From Absidia repens (taxonomy: Eukaryota; Mucoromycota; Mucoromycetes; Mucorales; Cunninghamellaceae), in NCBI GenBank assembly GCA_002105175.1, contig MCGE01000024.1, forward strand, positions 310,001 to 374,000: a DNA stretch of 64,000 nt, read 5' to 3'. This document shows, one piece after another, positions 49,200 through 59,890 of the stretch. The position numbers and the translations under genes are program-made. The notes under the pieces were generated by a model that was not told the DNA's origin, made no database searches, and was given only the letters and a program-made list of their open reading frames with translations. Position 1 is the first letter of the stretch. The number at the start of each line of letters is the position of its first letter.

Positions 49200-50480
49200 A
49201 AATCGGTAAAAATATATTTCAAATGCCGCCCACGTGAATATTTATTTACTCACAATTTTTTCCTCCGCTTTCTCTCTCTCCCTTTCATTTTTTTCCTTCA
49301 ATTTTTCTTCACCATTCAACTCTACGGGATTATTTTGGACTAGAATTGTATCAGGACGACTTTAAATGGGGTGTCAGCTCAGGGATCACAAGATGCATGG
49401 GGAAACCCTATCATTTGGGATTCAGGATTTGGAACCACCATTAGTTAACTTCTCAGAGCCTCCATGAGCTTAGTCTAGTGCTACTTGTCTATAGTTTGAA
49501 CTTATATTTGAATACAATATGTCTTTTTTTTACAAACTTCAATGAAAAATGTTCCATTAGTCTCCCTCATGTCTTGTGTAGTAGATCCCTTTTTTACCAC
49601 CATCCTCTCGTTGTGCTTCAATAAAAGAGATCCATATAGTATTCTTATCTTGTACAGTATATTTGCTCCCATTTTACAGTTACCTATATAGATTAGTTTT
49701 AAACCATTTTTAAAATCTCACATTAGTCTCCAGTATTCAATAAATACCTTTTTACTATCAAACCCTAAGACTTTCAAGTCAATATATACCAATATGCTTC
49801 AAGAAATGTGCATTTGTATTAACCGTCCTCTACTTATTAGATAGTAAATAATATTACAATAGTAGTCGCTTTGTCAGTGCCTTTCCAATTATTTTCTTTC
49901 TAGTTTCTCCACTATTATTGCTCTCCCCTGAAGACCCAAGGGCTGGTTGACAGTTTTAGAAGAATTTTCGTATAATATGATGATATCCCTGCTCACTTAA
50001 TCATATACAGTAAATGACTCTAGGATGTGCGGTGCATGTATCAGCTGCAATAGAGCATAGAGAATTTTGCATTAAATTCTAGCTGCTTATAATGGCTACT
50101 TGTCTCACTACCTAGGGCCCAGCAACTGGTTTGCAGTTCTTGGTCACTTTATATGAAATGTCGTCATTATCTCGCTCTGTCATTCATTGACCTGGATTTA
50201 GTTCGTCGCCTTTTATATATTCTAACATAGCATTTTTATAGTTTGGATTTACTACTTGTTTTTTATATAAATAAAATACGATTTACTATTTCATCCCCCC
50301 CCTTCAAATTCATCTTGTATCAAATCACATAGTAATTCTTTCAGATATATCTGAATAAACATTTGAATATCCTTTTATTACGGTATATCGCTATGAAATC
50401 TTACGCATTGTATTAATTAACCCATAGTCTGTTACCCCATCGTAATCTCCACTAGACTGACCGTACTGTATATCAGCTTG
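49200..50480 (+). repeat. Dispersed repeat family R1, forward arm (copy 2F)
   Basis: Forward arm starting TTTCAAATGCCGCCCACGTG at about 49218-49237, with GATCACAAGATGCATGGGGA (49385), TTAGTCTCCCTCATGTCTTG (49556), GCTTCAATAAAAGAGATCCA (49615) and CCAATATGCTTCAAGAAATG (49789). Two related blocks near 49943 and 50117 (GGGCTGGTTGACAGTT and CAACTGGTTTGCAGTTCTTG) look like an internal duplication. CTCCACTAGACTGACCGTAC at 50447 matches the fragment near 2210. It faces the reverse arm at 51300-52060. Confidence 0.7.
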
Positions 50481-51014
50481 TTATTTTTATTTTTTCTTGC
50501 CTGTGGTACACACACACACGCACATACACTCACACGCACAAAAAGAAAAAAAGGGAACTCAAAGTGAACTCAGTATTATTTTGATGTGTTTGTAGTTTTT
50601 TTTTTTTTTTTTTTTTTTTTTTGCTTAAAGGAGAAGAGGGGTCTTCTTTCACCCAAAAGGACATTATCATTATCATAACTTGTGCATGAATTTGGTTTAT
50701 CATACATCTATTAATAATCAACGACCTTGGTTTTCTTCATGCTTGCGCTACCCATTATCCCTGGTTTTGGGATCCTGACCAGCTATTGTTTGCCCCTACA
50801 GTCATACCCACGCACACACACAATACAATATTCTTCAAATATTTCTTCCGCACGTAATCAATACACTGCATACAAATATAATCCCATAATACACAAATCA
50901 ACCCACAATGCAAATTATTCCATTCAACTGTATAAAAGCATATTCCAAATACACTAAATAATGGTCAATATATGTACATAACCTAATATTTTATTTCATT
51001 TTCAATGTAAAAGA

Positions 51015-51057
<43 letters not shown>

Positions 51058-51299
51058 AGAGAGAGATAATGTAAGGTATAAGGACGGGTGAAGGCTGGAT
51101 AGTTATCTAAACAATCAGGTCCCATTTTCCACTAAAATGTGAAATGATTTGAAGTATCGCTTTTTTTTCCCTTTGGAAGTGTACCAGTGTGCTATTCAGA
51201 AGGCAGGAGAAAAGTGCACCCACAACACAGCCTGGGTTCTTTAATATAATTGGCGACTTGGAAATAAGTCCACTATTGATAAAAAGTCATTAGGTCTTT
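50481..51299. other. Spacer between inverted R1 arms
   Basis: No gene. It contains an (AC)n run at about 50508-50540, T27 at 50596-50622, and A37 at 51018-51054 followed by (GA)n. No transposase-like frame was found, so the element, if mobile, is non-autonomous. Confidence 0.5.
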
Positions 51300-52460
51300 G
51301 AGGGGAAATAGTCTAGTGGCGGGTTGGTGGTGGTTAGGGTGGTGGTGATGGTTAGAAAACAGACGTATGATAGGACACTCGTAAAAGAGCCATAATAATG
51401 GTGTTGTTACTATCTAATGGTTTAGAGCATGGTTGATAGAAAAGATTTAACTGAAGCAAAGTGGCAAATTCTAAACTAAAAGAGCGCAGTTCACTGTAAC
51501 AAGGGATCTATTGGTGGTACCATGAGGGAGACTGTCGGAGGAAGGCTCTAAAGAATGGTCAACACTAATGTAAAGGATCAATTGTAAAAAGGGATATAAT
51601 AGACTGTACAAGGTATGAGAAATACTAAATAGGAATCTTTTATTGAACCACACCTAGGGGATGGTAATAAAAAAGGAATCTATTGCACAAGACATGAGAC
51701 ATTTTTCAATGAAGCAGGTAAAAAGAGACATATTTTATTCAGATACAGATACAAAATATGGACAAGCCAAGATTAAACTAAGGTAATGAAGGTTCCAAAA
51801 GGCTTAACTAATGGTGGTCTCAAATCCTGGATCCAAAATGAAGGGGTTTCCCCATGCATCTTGTAATCCCTGAGCTGAAATCCCTTCTAAACTAGTCCTG
51901 ATACAGTTCTAGGTCCAAAATAACCCCATAGAAGTTGAATGGTGAAGAAAAATTGAAATGAAAAAAAAAAAAAAAAAAAAAAAAAAAGAGAGGGAAAAAT
52001 AAAATGAGCAGGAGAGAGAAAATAAAAATATTTCACCTGGGCGGGATTCGAAATATTTTCGGAGGTGGCTCTCTGATCACAATTGCTTTGCATGTGGTGG
52101 ATACAAAAAAGGAACCCTCTTTTCTTCATCTTATTTTTTTTTTTTTAGTTTGCCTTCCTTTTTGCAACGTAATCAGAACCATAGTTCCTCCTCTAATGAC
52201 AACAATCGGCAGCATGGTATCTCTCTCTTTATTTTTTTTACAGCACCTTACAGCACCCACAGCGATGGCATGGTAGTTCTCTTCTCGTGACGCAGCTGTC
52301 ATGATGCCTTCGCACTCTTCTGGACTTTATAATAATTAATCACATACCGTAGAGTAGTTATCCCTTCCTCGTAGAATAGCCTGTCACTCACCGTAAGGTC
52401 ACTTACCCTCTTAGTTTATCTTATGTTATGTGTGTTGATTTATGCCAATAAAAATACATA
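51300..52460 (-). repeat. Dispersed repeat family R1, reverse arm (copy 2R) with flank
   Basis: Reverse arm with AAGAGACATATTTTATTCAG (51722) and CCCCATGCATCTTGTAATCC (51850), ending TTTCACCTGGGCGGGATTCG at 52031, where the CACGTG has become CACCTG. The flank has GTGGATACAAAAAAGGAACC and CGTAGAATAGCCTGTCACTC (52361), matching the flank of copy 4R, then TATCTTATGTTATGTGTG. An A27 tract lies at 51961-51987. With copy 2F it forms a 2.9-kb inverted structure inserted between the two CMD paralogues. Confidence 0.7.
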
Positions 52461-52582
52461 GATCTTTCAAAAATGATTTTAATTTTAGTTTTGTTCTTCT
52501 GGATGTATCAAATGCAGAAGGCCAATGTTTAAATGCGGCATCAAATGCAGAAGGTCAATGTTCTACTTCTGGTGCTGATTAA
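52442..52582 (+). CDS. Small ORF (46 aa) with an in-frame 11-codon repeat
   Basis: ATG-initiated frame MPIKIHRSFKNDF...ending SNAEGQCSTSGAD. It contains SNAEGQCLNAA followed directly by SNAEGQCSTSG, produced by a 33-bp direct repeat (52507 and 52540). A second frame over the repeat is also open and Cys-rich. No family recognised. It could equally be a non-coding duplication in the CMD copy 2 upstream region. Confidence 0.15.
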   Translation: MPIKIHRSFKNDFNFSFVLLDVSNAEGQCLNAASNAEGQCSTSGAD

Positions 52583-52723
52583 AATTGACTAGTTTCACCG
52601 AAAAGTTAAATCAGGTAGGCATGTAGACCTATTGCACTTGGTTCAAATGTATAAAAGCTGGGGAGAAAATTGGTAGGTCTTCTTCGACCTGTACAACAAT
52701 ATTTTCTTTAAAAAAAAATTAAA

Positions 52724-53638
52724 ATGTCTTTAATTGACGCTTTGAATGATATTCGCCGGATAAACCATGTGGATCAAGCAACTAGTCAAAATTATTTGTC
52801 TAAAAAGTGGCTTCTCATCGCCGTAAATTTATTTTGTCAAAAACTTTCGCCCTTTTTAAAGTGGGTACTAATCGACCTTTTTTTTTGAATTTGATAGCCG
52901 CTCGTAATCAACGGGTTGAACCGCCCTGAAGACCTTTATCAGGTGTACGAGTTAGTCTCCCAAGACATTGATGCTATGGAAAACATGTCTGCCGACGAAA
53001 AGCTTTCACTCAAGGCAAAAGTCGTCGCTAAACAATGTGATGCCCTTCTTAAAGGCATGGTTGCATTTGGTTATCCTAAAGTACACACATAGAGAAAAAG
53101 GAATTAATACTTATTCATGTCAATTCAATACCAGCGATTTTTTTCTTTTTATGGCATTGTAAAGACCATTGTAGGAACGTTTTTTTTAAATAAAATGGTT
53201 CCATCAGATGTAAGAGACCGTCTTCCAAAGGAGTCTATTCGCAAAGATGATTGTTGGGAAAATATAGCGGCAAACCGTTATTGGGGAGAACTCTTTTTTG
53301 GAAATGTGTATGGTGCGAACGCTGAAAAATCAAAGTCTATCTTGAACGAGATCAACCCTGATCTCCGCTTGATGGTCATGAATAATGCTTATGCTTCCCC
53401 TCTATCTGAAACTTCTGTTACATCGGCAAAGGAATCTTGTATGATTCTGGTTGCCGGATGTTTTGCCACACAAGTGTTCCCAATTATGAAGGGACATATT
53501 ATCGGTGCAAAGTCACATGGAGTATCCGAGCAGGAGTTGGATGAAATATTTGAATCCCTTCGTATTTTGGCTCAATTCTATGATGTTCGTCTGACTCCAG
53601 TGCCTGATCTGTCGACCATACCTGACTTGGCTCAGTAG
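52724..53638 (+). CDS. Carboxymuconolactone decarboxylase/AhpD-fold protein, copy 2
   Basis: Paralogue of the gene at 47800-48760. Exons are 52724-52822 (99 nt), 52898-53080 (183 nt) and 53165-53638; the first two are exactly the lengths of those in copy 1 and the intron phases are the same. 251 residues. It begins MSLIDALNDIRRINHVDQAT, continues LNRPEDLYQVYELVSQDIDA, MSADEKLSLKAKVVAKQCDA and RLPKESIRKDDCWENIAANR, then SPLSETSVTSAKESCMILVA, GCFATQVFPIMKGHIIGAKS and SHGVSEQELDEIFESLRILA. The distal half keeps the superfamily pattern; no CxxC is seen. TATAAAAGC at about 52650 is a TATA box about 74 bp upstream. Divergence from copy 1 is substantial, so the duplication is not recent. Confidence 0.85.
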
Positions 53639-53981
53639 CTACTGCTTCACTCCTTTTTTTTTTTTTTTCTTCTCCAAAAAACTAAAATAGCGTGACCAGT
53701 AAATAAAATAAATTATACTGTAGTTTTTTGCTGCTCGCTGACAATGAACTAATAAAAAAAAAAAAAAATCAAAATATGACATTTTTTTTTCTCTCTCTTT
53801 CTTTTTATAGATTGATTATAAATTGGAATGTCTCGTATAAAACAATGCGAACTATGGACAGTCAACTAGTACATCAATAACGAAGAAAGAATTTGACACA
53901 TAATCAACATGGTAGGTAAGTCAATGGAAAAGGCTTATCTTTGATCTCGACTTATGATTTAATAATCACGTCTTGAAATAG

Positions 53982-55364
53982 ACTCTTGTGGTTATTTATT
54001 GGTAGAATGATGTGTTGTTTGGATTTGCTCCCACGCATTGTTTCAAACGGTAAGATAGAAGGAAGGACAGTGAACGGCTGCAGGACACGACTAAAGCGCA
54101 CGCAATCTGTATTAAGCCGGTTTTTGGATTTCTACTGCCTTATTAATTTTGATTTTATTGTTTTCAGGCGTACCTGTTTGTCTATTTTGCAAAATACTAG
54201 ATACAATTGATCATGAAAAGAATATTGTATGGGGTTATATTGACAGATGTATTTAAGGATGGTCGTTGTATATAATCCAATACACATCAATGTTATTAGC
54301 TGATTTTATCAAGGTAAAAAAGCCATATCCACGTATATGTAAAAACAAACTTGATATGCTGATGCTTTTTTTTTTTGGGTCTCAAGGAAATATTAGATGC
54401 TTATATACATATCAGTTGTGATGATCCTACTGAGCGGCGTCTCTGCCCCTGCATGAAGTTGGTATACATCTGATGGCGTAAGAGTCATAAAAGATATGTT
54501 TAGATTGTAGATATATCAATTTATTCTTGTTATTATATTGAATAGACATTTTACTGCAAACATTACCGACATTCAGCTCCACCGCTCATGAAGATATGTG
54601 GATCGAAATATACAGGTCGAGATTTATTTGTTTATGGTAAAGAAATTAAATACGTAAACTTGGCAAATGTATATCATGCTCATTTATTTAGCATCACTTA
54701 CCTCTGTAGTTAGGGATGAATGATAGCAAACAAAAAAGTAAGTCAACGAAGGGGGGAATCGGATTTTACAAATATTGGCTGATTAAGGTTTGTATAGTTT
54801 CTGTTCGAAATATCAAAACGGTGTAGCTTGACTCTGGTCGATCTTGATATTTCCAGCACATGGTTTTATGGTAAAACACATCCCCATCCCCACCTCCCAT
54901 GCATTGATCTTGCTGCTACTAATGATATGATGACTTCTTTCATTCTAGAATCTCCTAGTCTCCGAAAAGCCTTTGCCGATCTTAGCCGTTAAACCCTTGT
55001 TAACGATGCTGGAAACATGTGAGTGAACGGAATACTAGGCGCATATATTCGCACACCTATCTGCGTTACATTGGATCATGTGTTGTATTTGGCAATGGTG
55101 TGCAAGAAAAGGTGAACATTGTCAGGGTCCTGCTATATAATAACGTCGTCATCGGATGATATCAGCAACGTTACCCATCTCAATCATCAAACGAACTGGT
55201 CCTCATCATCATTTTCCGTACTATCATATCATCATCATCCAACTCCCTCGCCGATCTCTTATACCTCTTCTCTCATCATGCTAAAAAAAAAACTGCAGCA
55301 ACCTCCGATCACATCATTGGCATTATTCTCATTATCATCACTTGGTAATGCATACGATGCTTGA
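53982..55364 (+). CDS. Candidate unrecognised multi-exon gene, Cys-rich
   Basis: A chain of canonical GT-AG exons keeps one open frame: 54290-54313 (ATG, MLLADFIK), 54387-54461 (EILDAYIHISCDD...RRLCPCMKL), 54546-54636 (TFYCKHYRHSAPPLMKICGS, then GRDLFVY), 54857-54870 (14-nt micro-exon), 54949-55018 (LLVSEKPLPILAVKPLLTML) and 55126-55364 (Ser/His-rich tail, ...SSLGNAYDA). Phases add up exactly (513 nt, 170 residues plus stop). Two upstream segments, 53982-54049 and 54168-about 54216, also join in phase (PRIVSNGVPVCLFCKILD) but cannot be linked cleanly to 54258-54313, where an in-frame TAA would need a 24-nt intron. So either the gene starts at 54290 or the 5' half is frameshifted or misread. 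No domain recognised. Confidence 0.35.
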
Positions 55365-56303
55365 CTTCTCCATGCATTGTTTATTATGGAAAACGTAAGT
55401 ACAACAGAAAAAAAAAACGGGGGGAAGAAAATGGAAAACTGGATCTAATGAGTGAATTTTAATCTTACCATTTATAATAGATACAATCGAAAACGATATC
55501 AAACAAACCAATCATTCCATACCAAATTTATTAACAAGAAAAAAAATAAAAAATAGCGGGTTTACCAAAGTAAGTAAAAAAGAAAATCAACAAAAAACAA
55601 ATAAGAAGGAAGGACGCTGTTACTTATTTGCATTTTTACTTTTAGTAACTGAATCAATTGATCGGGTGAAATTTATGAACATTGACAAAACAACAACAAA
55701 AGCATCGGAGTAGATTCTATCATCAAGCAGTGGATATTTTGTCCACAACCAAGCATGAACCCAGTGACTTTGATCTTCCTTCCCCTTGTAGTATAGTCTC
55801 TTTTTTTTCAGTATACATACTGTAGTGATAGTCTATTTACCCTCCCCTTACATATTTATTATCTCTTCCATTTGTGTTAAATAAAGAAAAAAAAAAGGTG
55901 TATCTTTTATTTACTTATTGTTGTTGTTTTTTATATGTATCGTTGAAAATAAAACAAATAAAATGGTAATTCAAACAATTGAACAGTGTGACAAAAGCAA
56001 CGTGTGTGTCTCCTAAACTCAAATTTTAAAAAAAGTCTATGCTAGTCCCCCCTTCCATCCCCCAATAAACTTTAAAAATTGTAAGACGTTACAGATTTTT
56101 TTTTGACACATGCTCCTACATATCTCTTTTAAAATTCATCGAATCCCCCCCCCAATTTACAAGAATGATCACTCATCATGACACAAACAATCCGAATCCA
56201 AATAATCAAGTAGACCAAAAAATCCAAATTCCCAATCTGTGCATAAAAAAAAAAAAAAAATTCAACTTTATTTGTAACCAAAAAAAAAAAAAAAAGTTCA
56301 AGG
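55365..56303. other. Gene-free stretch, 3' of CYC8
   Basis: AT-rich with several A runs (55520s, 56245-56260, 56280-56295). GTTAAATAAAGAAAAAA at 55877 could be a poly(A) signal for a plus-strand transcript. No coding region seen; the right part is the CYC8 3' UTR. Confidence 0.45.
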
Positions 56304-57879
56304 TCAAATGTGAATGGAAGCTAATTTTTGTTTTTTCCTATCATTGGTTGGGGTAGGAGGGGATTGTGAGCCCCGTTTTTGTTGTTGTTGATAAGAATGA
56401 TGATGCTGATAGTATTGGGAGTGATGATGGATAGGTGGTGGAGTGGGTGGAGGAGGGGGTAAGGATGGGGTAGAAGAAGAAGAAGAGGAAGGAGGGTGAT
56501 GATGGTGGTGATGATGTTGGGCTAGTAAAGAAGGTTTGGGGCCATTTTGTGGTTGATCTTCAAATAAAATGGAGGTTCTTCGAAGTGTGGGAGGCGGAGG
56601 TGGACGAGATTGATTCAAATAATGTGAAGCGCCGGGGAGACTAGGCGGAGGCTGCTGTTGCTGATGATGATCCATAGGTTTCATTGGGCTCATACGCTCG
56701 TCGATCGATGGCATCAACGGTGCCTTGCTGCTACTACCACCGTTTCCAGCTAATGTTGGCGTCAATGGCGCTCGAGATCCGGATGATTCTGCTGATAATG
56801 ATGATGATGATGATAATGATGATGGTGTGGTGGTGGTTGACGATGCCATTGCATTGCTGTTCATGACGGCAGATGGATTCTCGGGTGGTGCCTGCATAAA
56901 AAATAATTTAGATTCCGTTTTCTTTTTTTTTTGTCAAAAATAAAACACCGCCACCAGTTCCTGACTTTTTTTTTTATTTTTTTTCCAACAAAACTTACCA
57001 AAGGTCTTTCATAGCGTTGGAAAGGTGATGTTTGTGGCTGCTGTAGCATCGGTGGAGGTGATTGTCGAGACGGAGGTTGATGACTTGATGTTGGAGGATC
57101 AAGTGATGTTTCATTACTATTGTGATATTGGTATGGGTTGTCCACATCTTGAGGCACAGGGGTACTCATCATTGATCTAATTCATGAAAAAAAAATCGTT
57201 CGTAAACCACTCGAGAAAATTCATGCACGTTTTCTTTTCAACTTACGCTCCACCAGCACCATGTGTTCTTTTTAACAAATCTAGTCGTTGTCGAATATGA
57301 GGGTTTTTGGGGTCCAATTCACATGCACGCTGATACGCATCCAAAGCATCCTGGATCTGGTTGTTACATGATTCATAAAGAGTACCAAGGTCGTACCACA
57401 CTTCACTGATGTATGGATTCAAGCGAATTGCTCGACTATAAGCATCCAGAGCGTCCCGATATTGATTGATTTGATAATAAAGCACACCAATCGAGCACCA
57501 GAATGTTGGGTTGCGAGCATCACGGTATACAGCTTGCTGATAAGCTTCGTAGGCCTTGCTATAGTTTTGTTCCGTCATATAACATCTTCCCAAAAGATAC
57601 CATGACTGTGCATCTTGACTATCCGCTTTCAGTGATCGAGTCAAGTATTGAATGGCCATATTTTGACTGCTGAATGTTGTGTTTTGTTGATGATAAAGCC
57701 AACCTAGCTGCTGAAGCACTTTGGAATGGTCAGGATTTTCTGCCAATACCCGTTCATAGGCTTCCTTGGCTCGTTCGTATTCTTTTTGTTGTTCATACAC
57801 ATGTCCTTGTTGGAACCATATATCAACTTTGGTTAATGGTTTAGGGGGATTTGCCAAGATATATTGAAAGCACTAACAA

Positions 57880-57911
<32 letters not shown>

Positions 57912-58837
57912 AAAAGGAGAGAAACCATGTTTTAAAAAAATGTCGGCGTTTAAATCAATATTAGAGGCGGAGCTGTTTGTGTACCTGCAAACTAAGGTCG
58001 AATTTCTGTTGCTGTTTATATATGATACCCAAACGGAAATAAATTTCATTCGTTTTTTCAAAATGGACATCCATTTTAGTGACAGCAGAAAAAGCTTCTT
58101 CAGCATGCTCGATGGAGCCATAGCGATCATAAAGAATACCAATACCGTACCATAATTTAGGGTCTTTTGGATTGGGAAGGTGATATAGGGCTTGCTGGTA
58201 AGCGTGATAGGCTTCTTGTAAATGATCCATCATTAAATAGCAATGTCCAAGACTACCCCAAGTTTCACCATTTGATTCTTGAATGGCTAATATTCGTTTA
58301 AAATAGTCCACTGCTTGGCCAAATTGTTCTCTACCTCGACATAGAGAGGCGATTTGTGTCAATGCTCGAATACTGTAAGGATTATGCTTCAGTGCCGCTT
58401 CATAAGCTTGGATCGCCTTTTCCCAATCTGACATGAGTTCTGCGAGATTACCTAAATTTAGAAAAGTTGCTTAATTTAGATTATTTTGTGGCGCAAAAAG
58501 CGGATGTGGTTGGCATTTGAACCTTCCCCCTCTTCCCCCCGAAAAAAAATCCCGTTACACAAAAAATAAATAAATCACACACACACGTACATACACAAAC
58601 ATAAACAAAACCCTCACACACACGCATACATATATAATGGGTTTTTTTTATATGAAAATTCCAAAAGAGAGGAGTAAATTCAAACCTTCTTTTATCGATA
58701 TTCACTCTCCTCCCCCCTCCTGCCTATCACTTGTTCTCCTACCGCCCCCTCATGATTTTTTTTTCCAACCTACCAAGTGTTAGCCAAGCTTGCTCATTTG
58801 CTGTTGTAAGTTTTTGTATAGTTGTTAATGGAGCCAT
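56304..58837 (-). CDS. CYC8: TPR co-repressor Cyc8/Ssn6
   Basis: General transcriptional co-repressor that works with Tup1, for example in glucose repression (family knowledge). ATG at 58837: MAPLTTIQKLTTANEQAWLT, joining in phase to GNLAELMSDWEKAIQAYEAA. About ten tandem TPRs follow: HNPYSIRALTQIASLCRGRE, FGQAVDYFKRIL, WGSLGHCYLMMDHLQEAYHA, LWYGIGILYDRYGSIEHAEE, IYFRLGIIYKQQQKFDLSLQ, then CFQYILANPPKPLTKVDIWF, SWYLLGRCYMTEQNYSKAYE, FWCSIGVLYYQINQYRDALD and VWYDLGTLYESCNNQIQDAL. The NPP-L linker and TPR order are those of Cyc8. The C-terminus is Pro/His/Gln/Ser-rich and ends in a basic, NLS-like NDRKKQKLASIHI. One intron has a sense poly-T run. Confidence 0.94.
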
Positions 58838-59194
58838 TTATGATGAATATATTAATGTTGAAGTTAGCGATGATTGAAAATAAGGATAAAAGTGGTATAA
58901 GGGACTATAATTACGGTTGTAAGCATACACTATTGGTAAAAAATAAAAAGAAGATAAAAAAATAGAGAGAGAAAGAAAGAACGAGAAGAAAGAAAAAGAA
59001 AAAAAGAAGAAAGAGAGAAAAAGCTTTCATCATCATCATTAAATAAAATAAATGTAAGGAGGAAAAAGGAAGACTTACTTTTTTGGGGGGGAGGAGAGAG
59101 AAAGTTACCAAGAAGATGGGGGTGTAAAAGGAAAAAAAAGGCACTAAAGCATAAATCTGAATGACAAGCTTAGCGCATTAAAAAAACGTAACAC

Positions 59195-59238
<44 letters not shown>

Positions 59239-59890
59239 TTTTTTACCCTTTTTTTTTTTTTTTTGGTCATCCTCCTTACTTGATATGTCTACCAACCATA
59301 TTGTCACAGGCTCCAATATTATCAGAAAATCGGACATCACTAAAATGGGGCTCCTTTTTTTTTCCAGTGATGGTCACGTTATATGTATTTTCTTTATTTC
59401 CCCCCCCTTTTATTTTTAGTTCAGTTTGGAAAAGGGCGATACAACGAATGGATGATCTAAATCCAGGATAATTTTTCGAGATAAATAACAAATACAGAAA
59501 TTGATAAATTTTATGTTCATATTAATCAAGTTTCCTTCTAAATTGCACTCGATATCTCGTCTCATCGTCGCCTTTGACATGTTTTTACCCCTGGAAAAAC
59601 TCGATTCGATTTTTTGTTGCCGCGTTTTGAAAATAATTCTGTCATGATTTTTTAAGCACCGCTTTTTTTTGGTTGTTTATTTTTTTTCCACTCCAATCCG
59701 TCCTTTTTTTTTTTTTTGTTCTTCCGCTTTGTCTATCATCTTGACTCATCTCATCATCTACCTTCTTTCTTACTTACCCTATTTATCTTTATCCCCATTT
59801 TGAACTTTGCACTTGTAAAAGGTGTATATAAAGTTCATCAATCACATCTCATTGCCACCTCCCCCGCCTTCATTGGAAAAAAATACTTCA
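58838..59890. promoter_or_regulatory. Divergent CYC8 / TMEM115 promoter region
   Basis: 1.05 kb between start codons, with no gene. A GA/A-rich stretch spans 58960-59020 and a large A41/T16 inverted tract lies at 59196-59264. TGTATATAAAGTTCATCAAT at about 59822 gives a TATAAA about 65 bp before the TMEM115 ATG. Confidence 0.5.
59196..59264. repeat. A41 tract followed by T7 and T16 tracts
   Basis: A at 59196-59236, then T7 (59238-59244), then T16 (59249-59264). The A and T runs are inverted complements and could fold into a hairpin; as duplex DNA the block should exclude nucleosomes between the CYC8 and TMEM115 start sites. Confidence 0.9.

Noticed and set aside
49200..52060. LTR retrotransposon with the repeat arms as LTRs
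   Set aside because: The arms are inverted rather than direct, and no gag, protease, reverse transcriptase or integrase frame lies between them.
54168..54240. HIT-domain protein, from the C-L-F-C-K-I stretch
   Set aside because: No histidine-triad H-x-H-x-H motif was found in any downstream exon, so the resemblance is limited to a short Cys motif.
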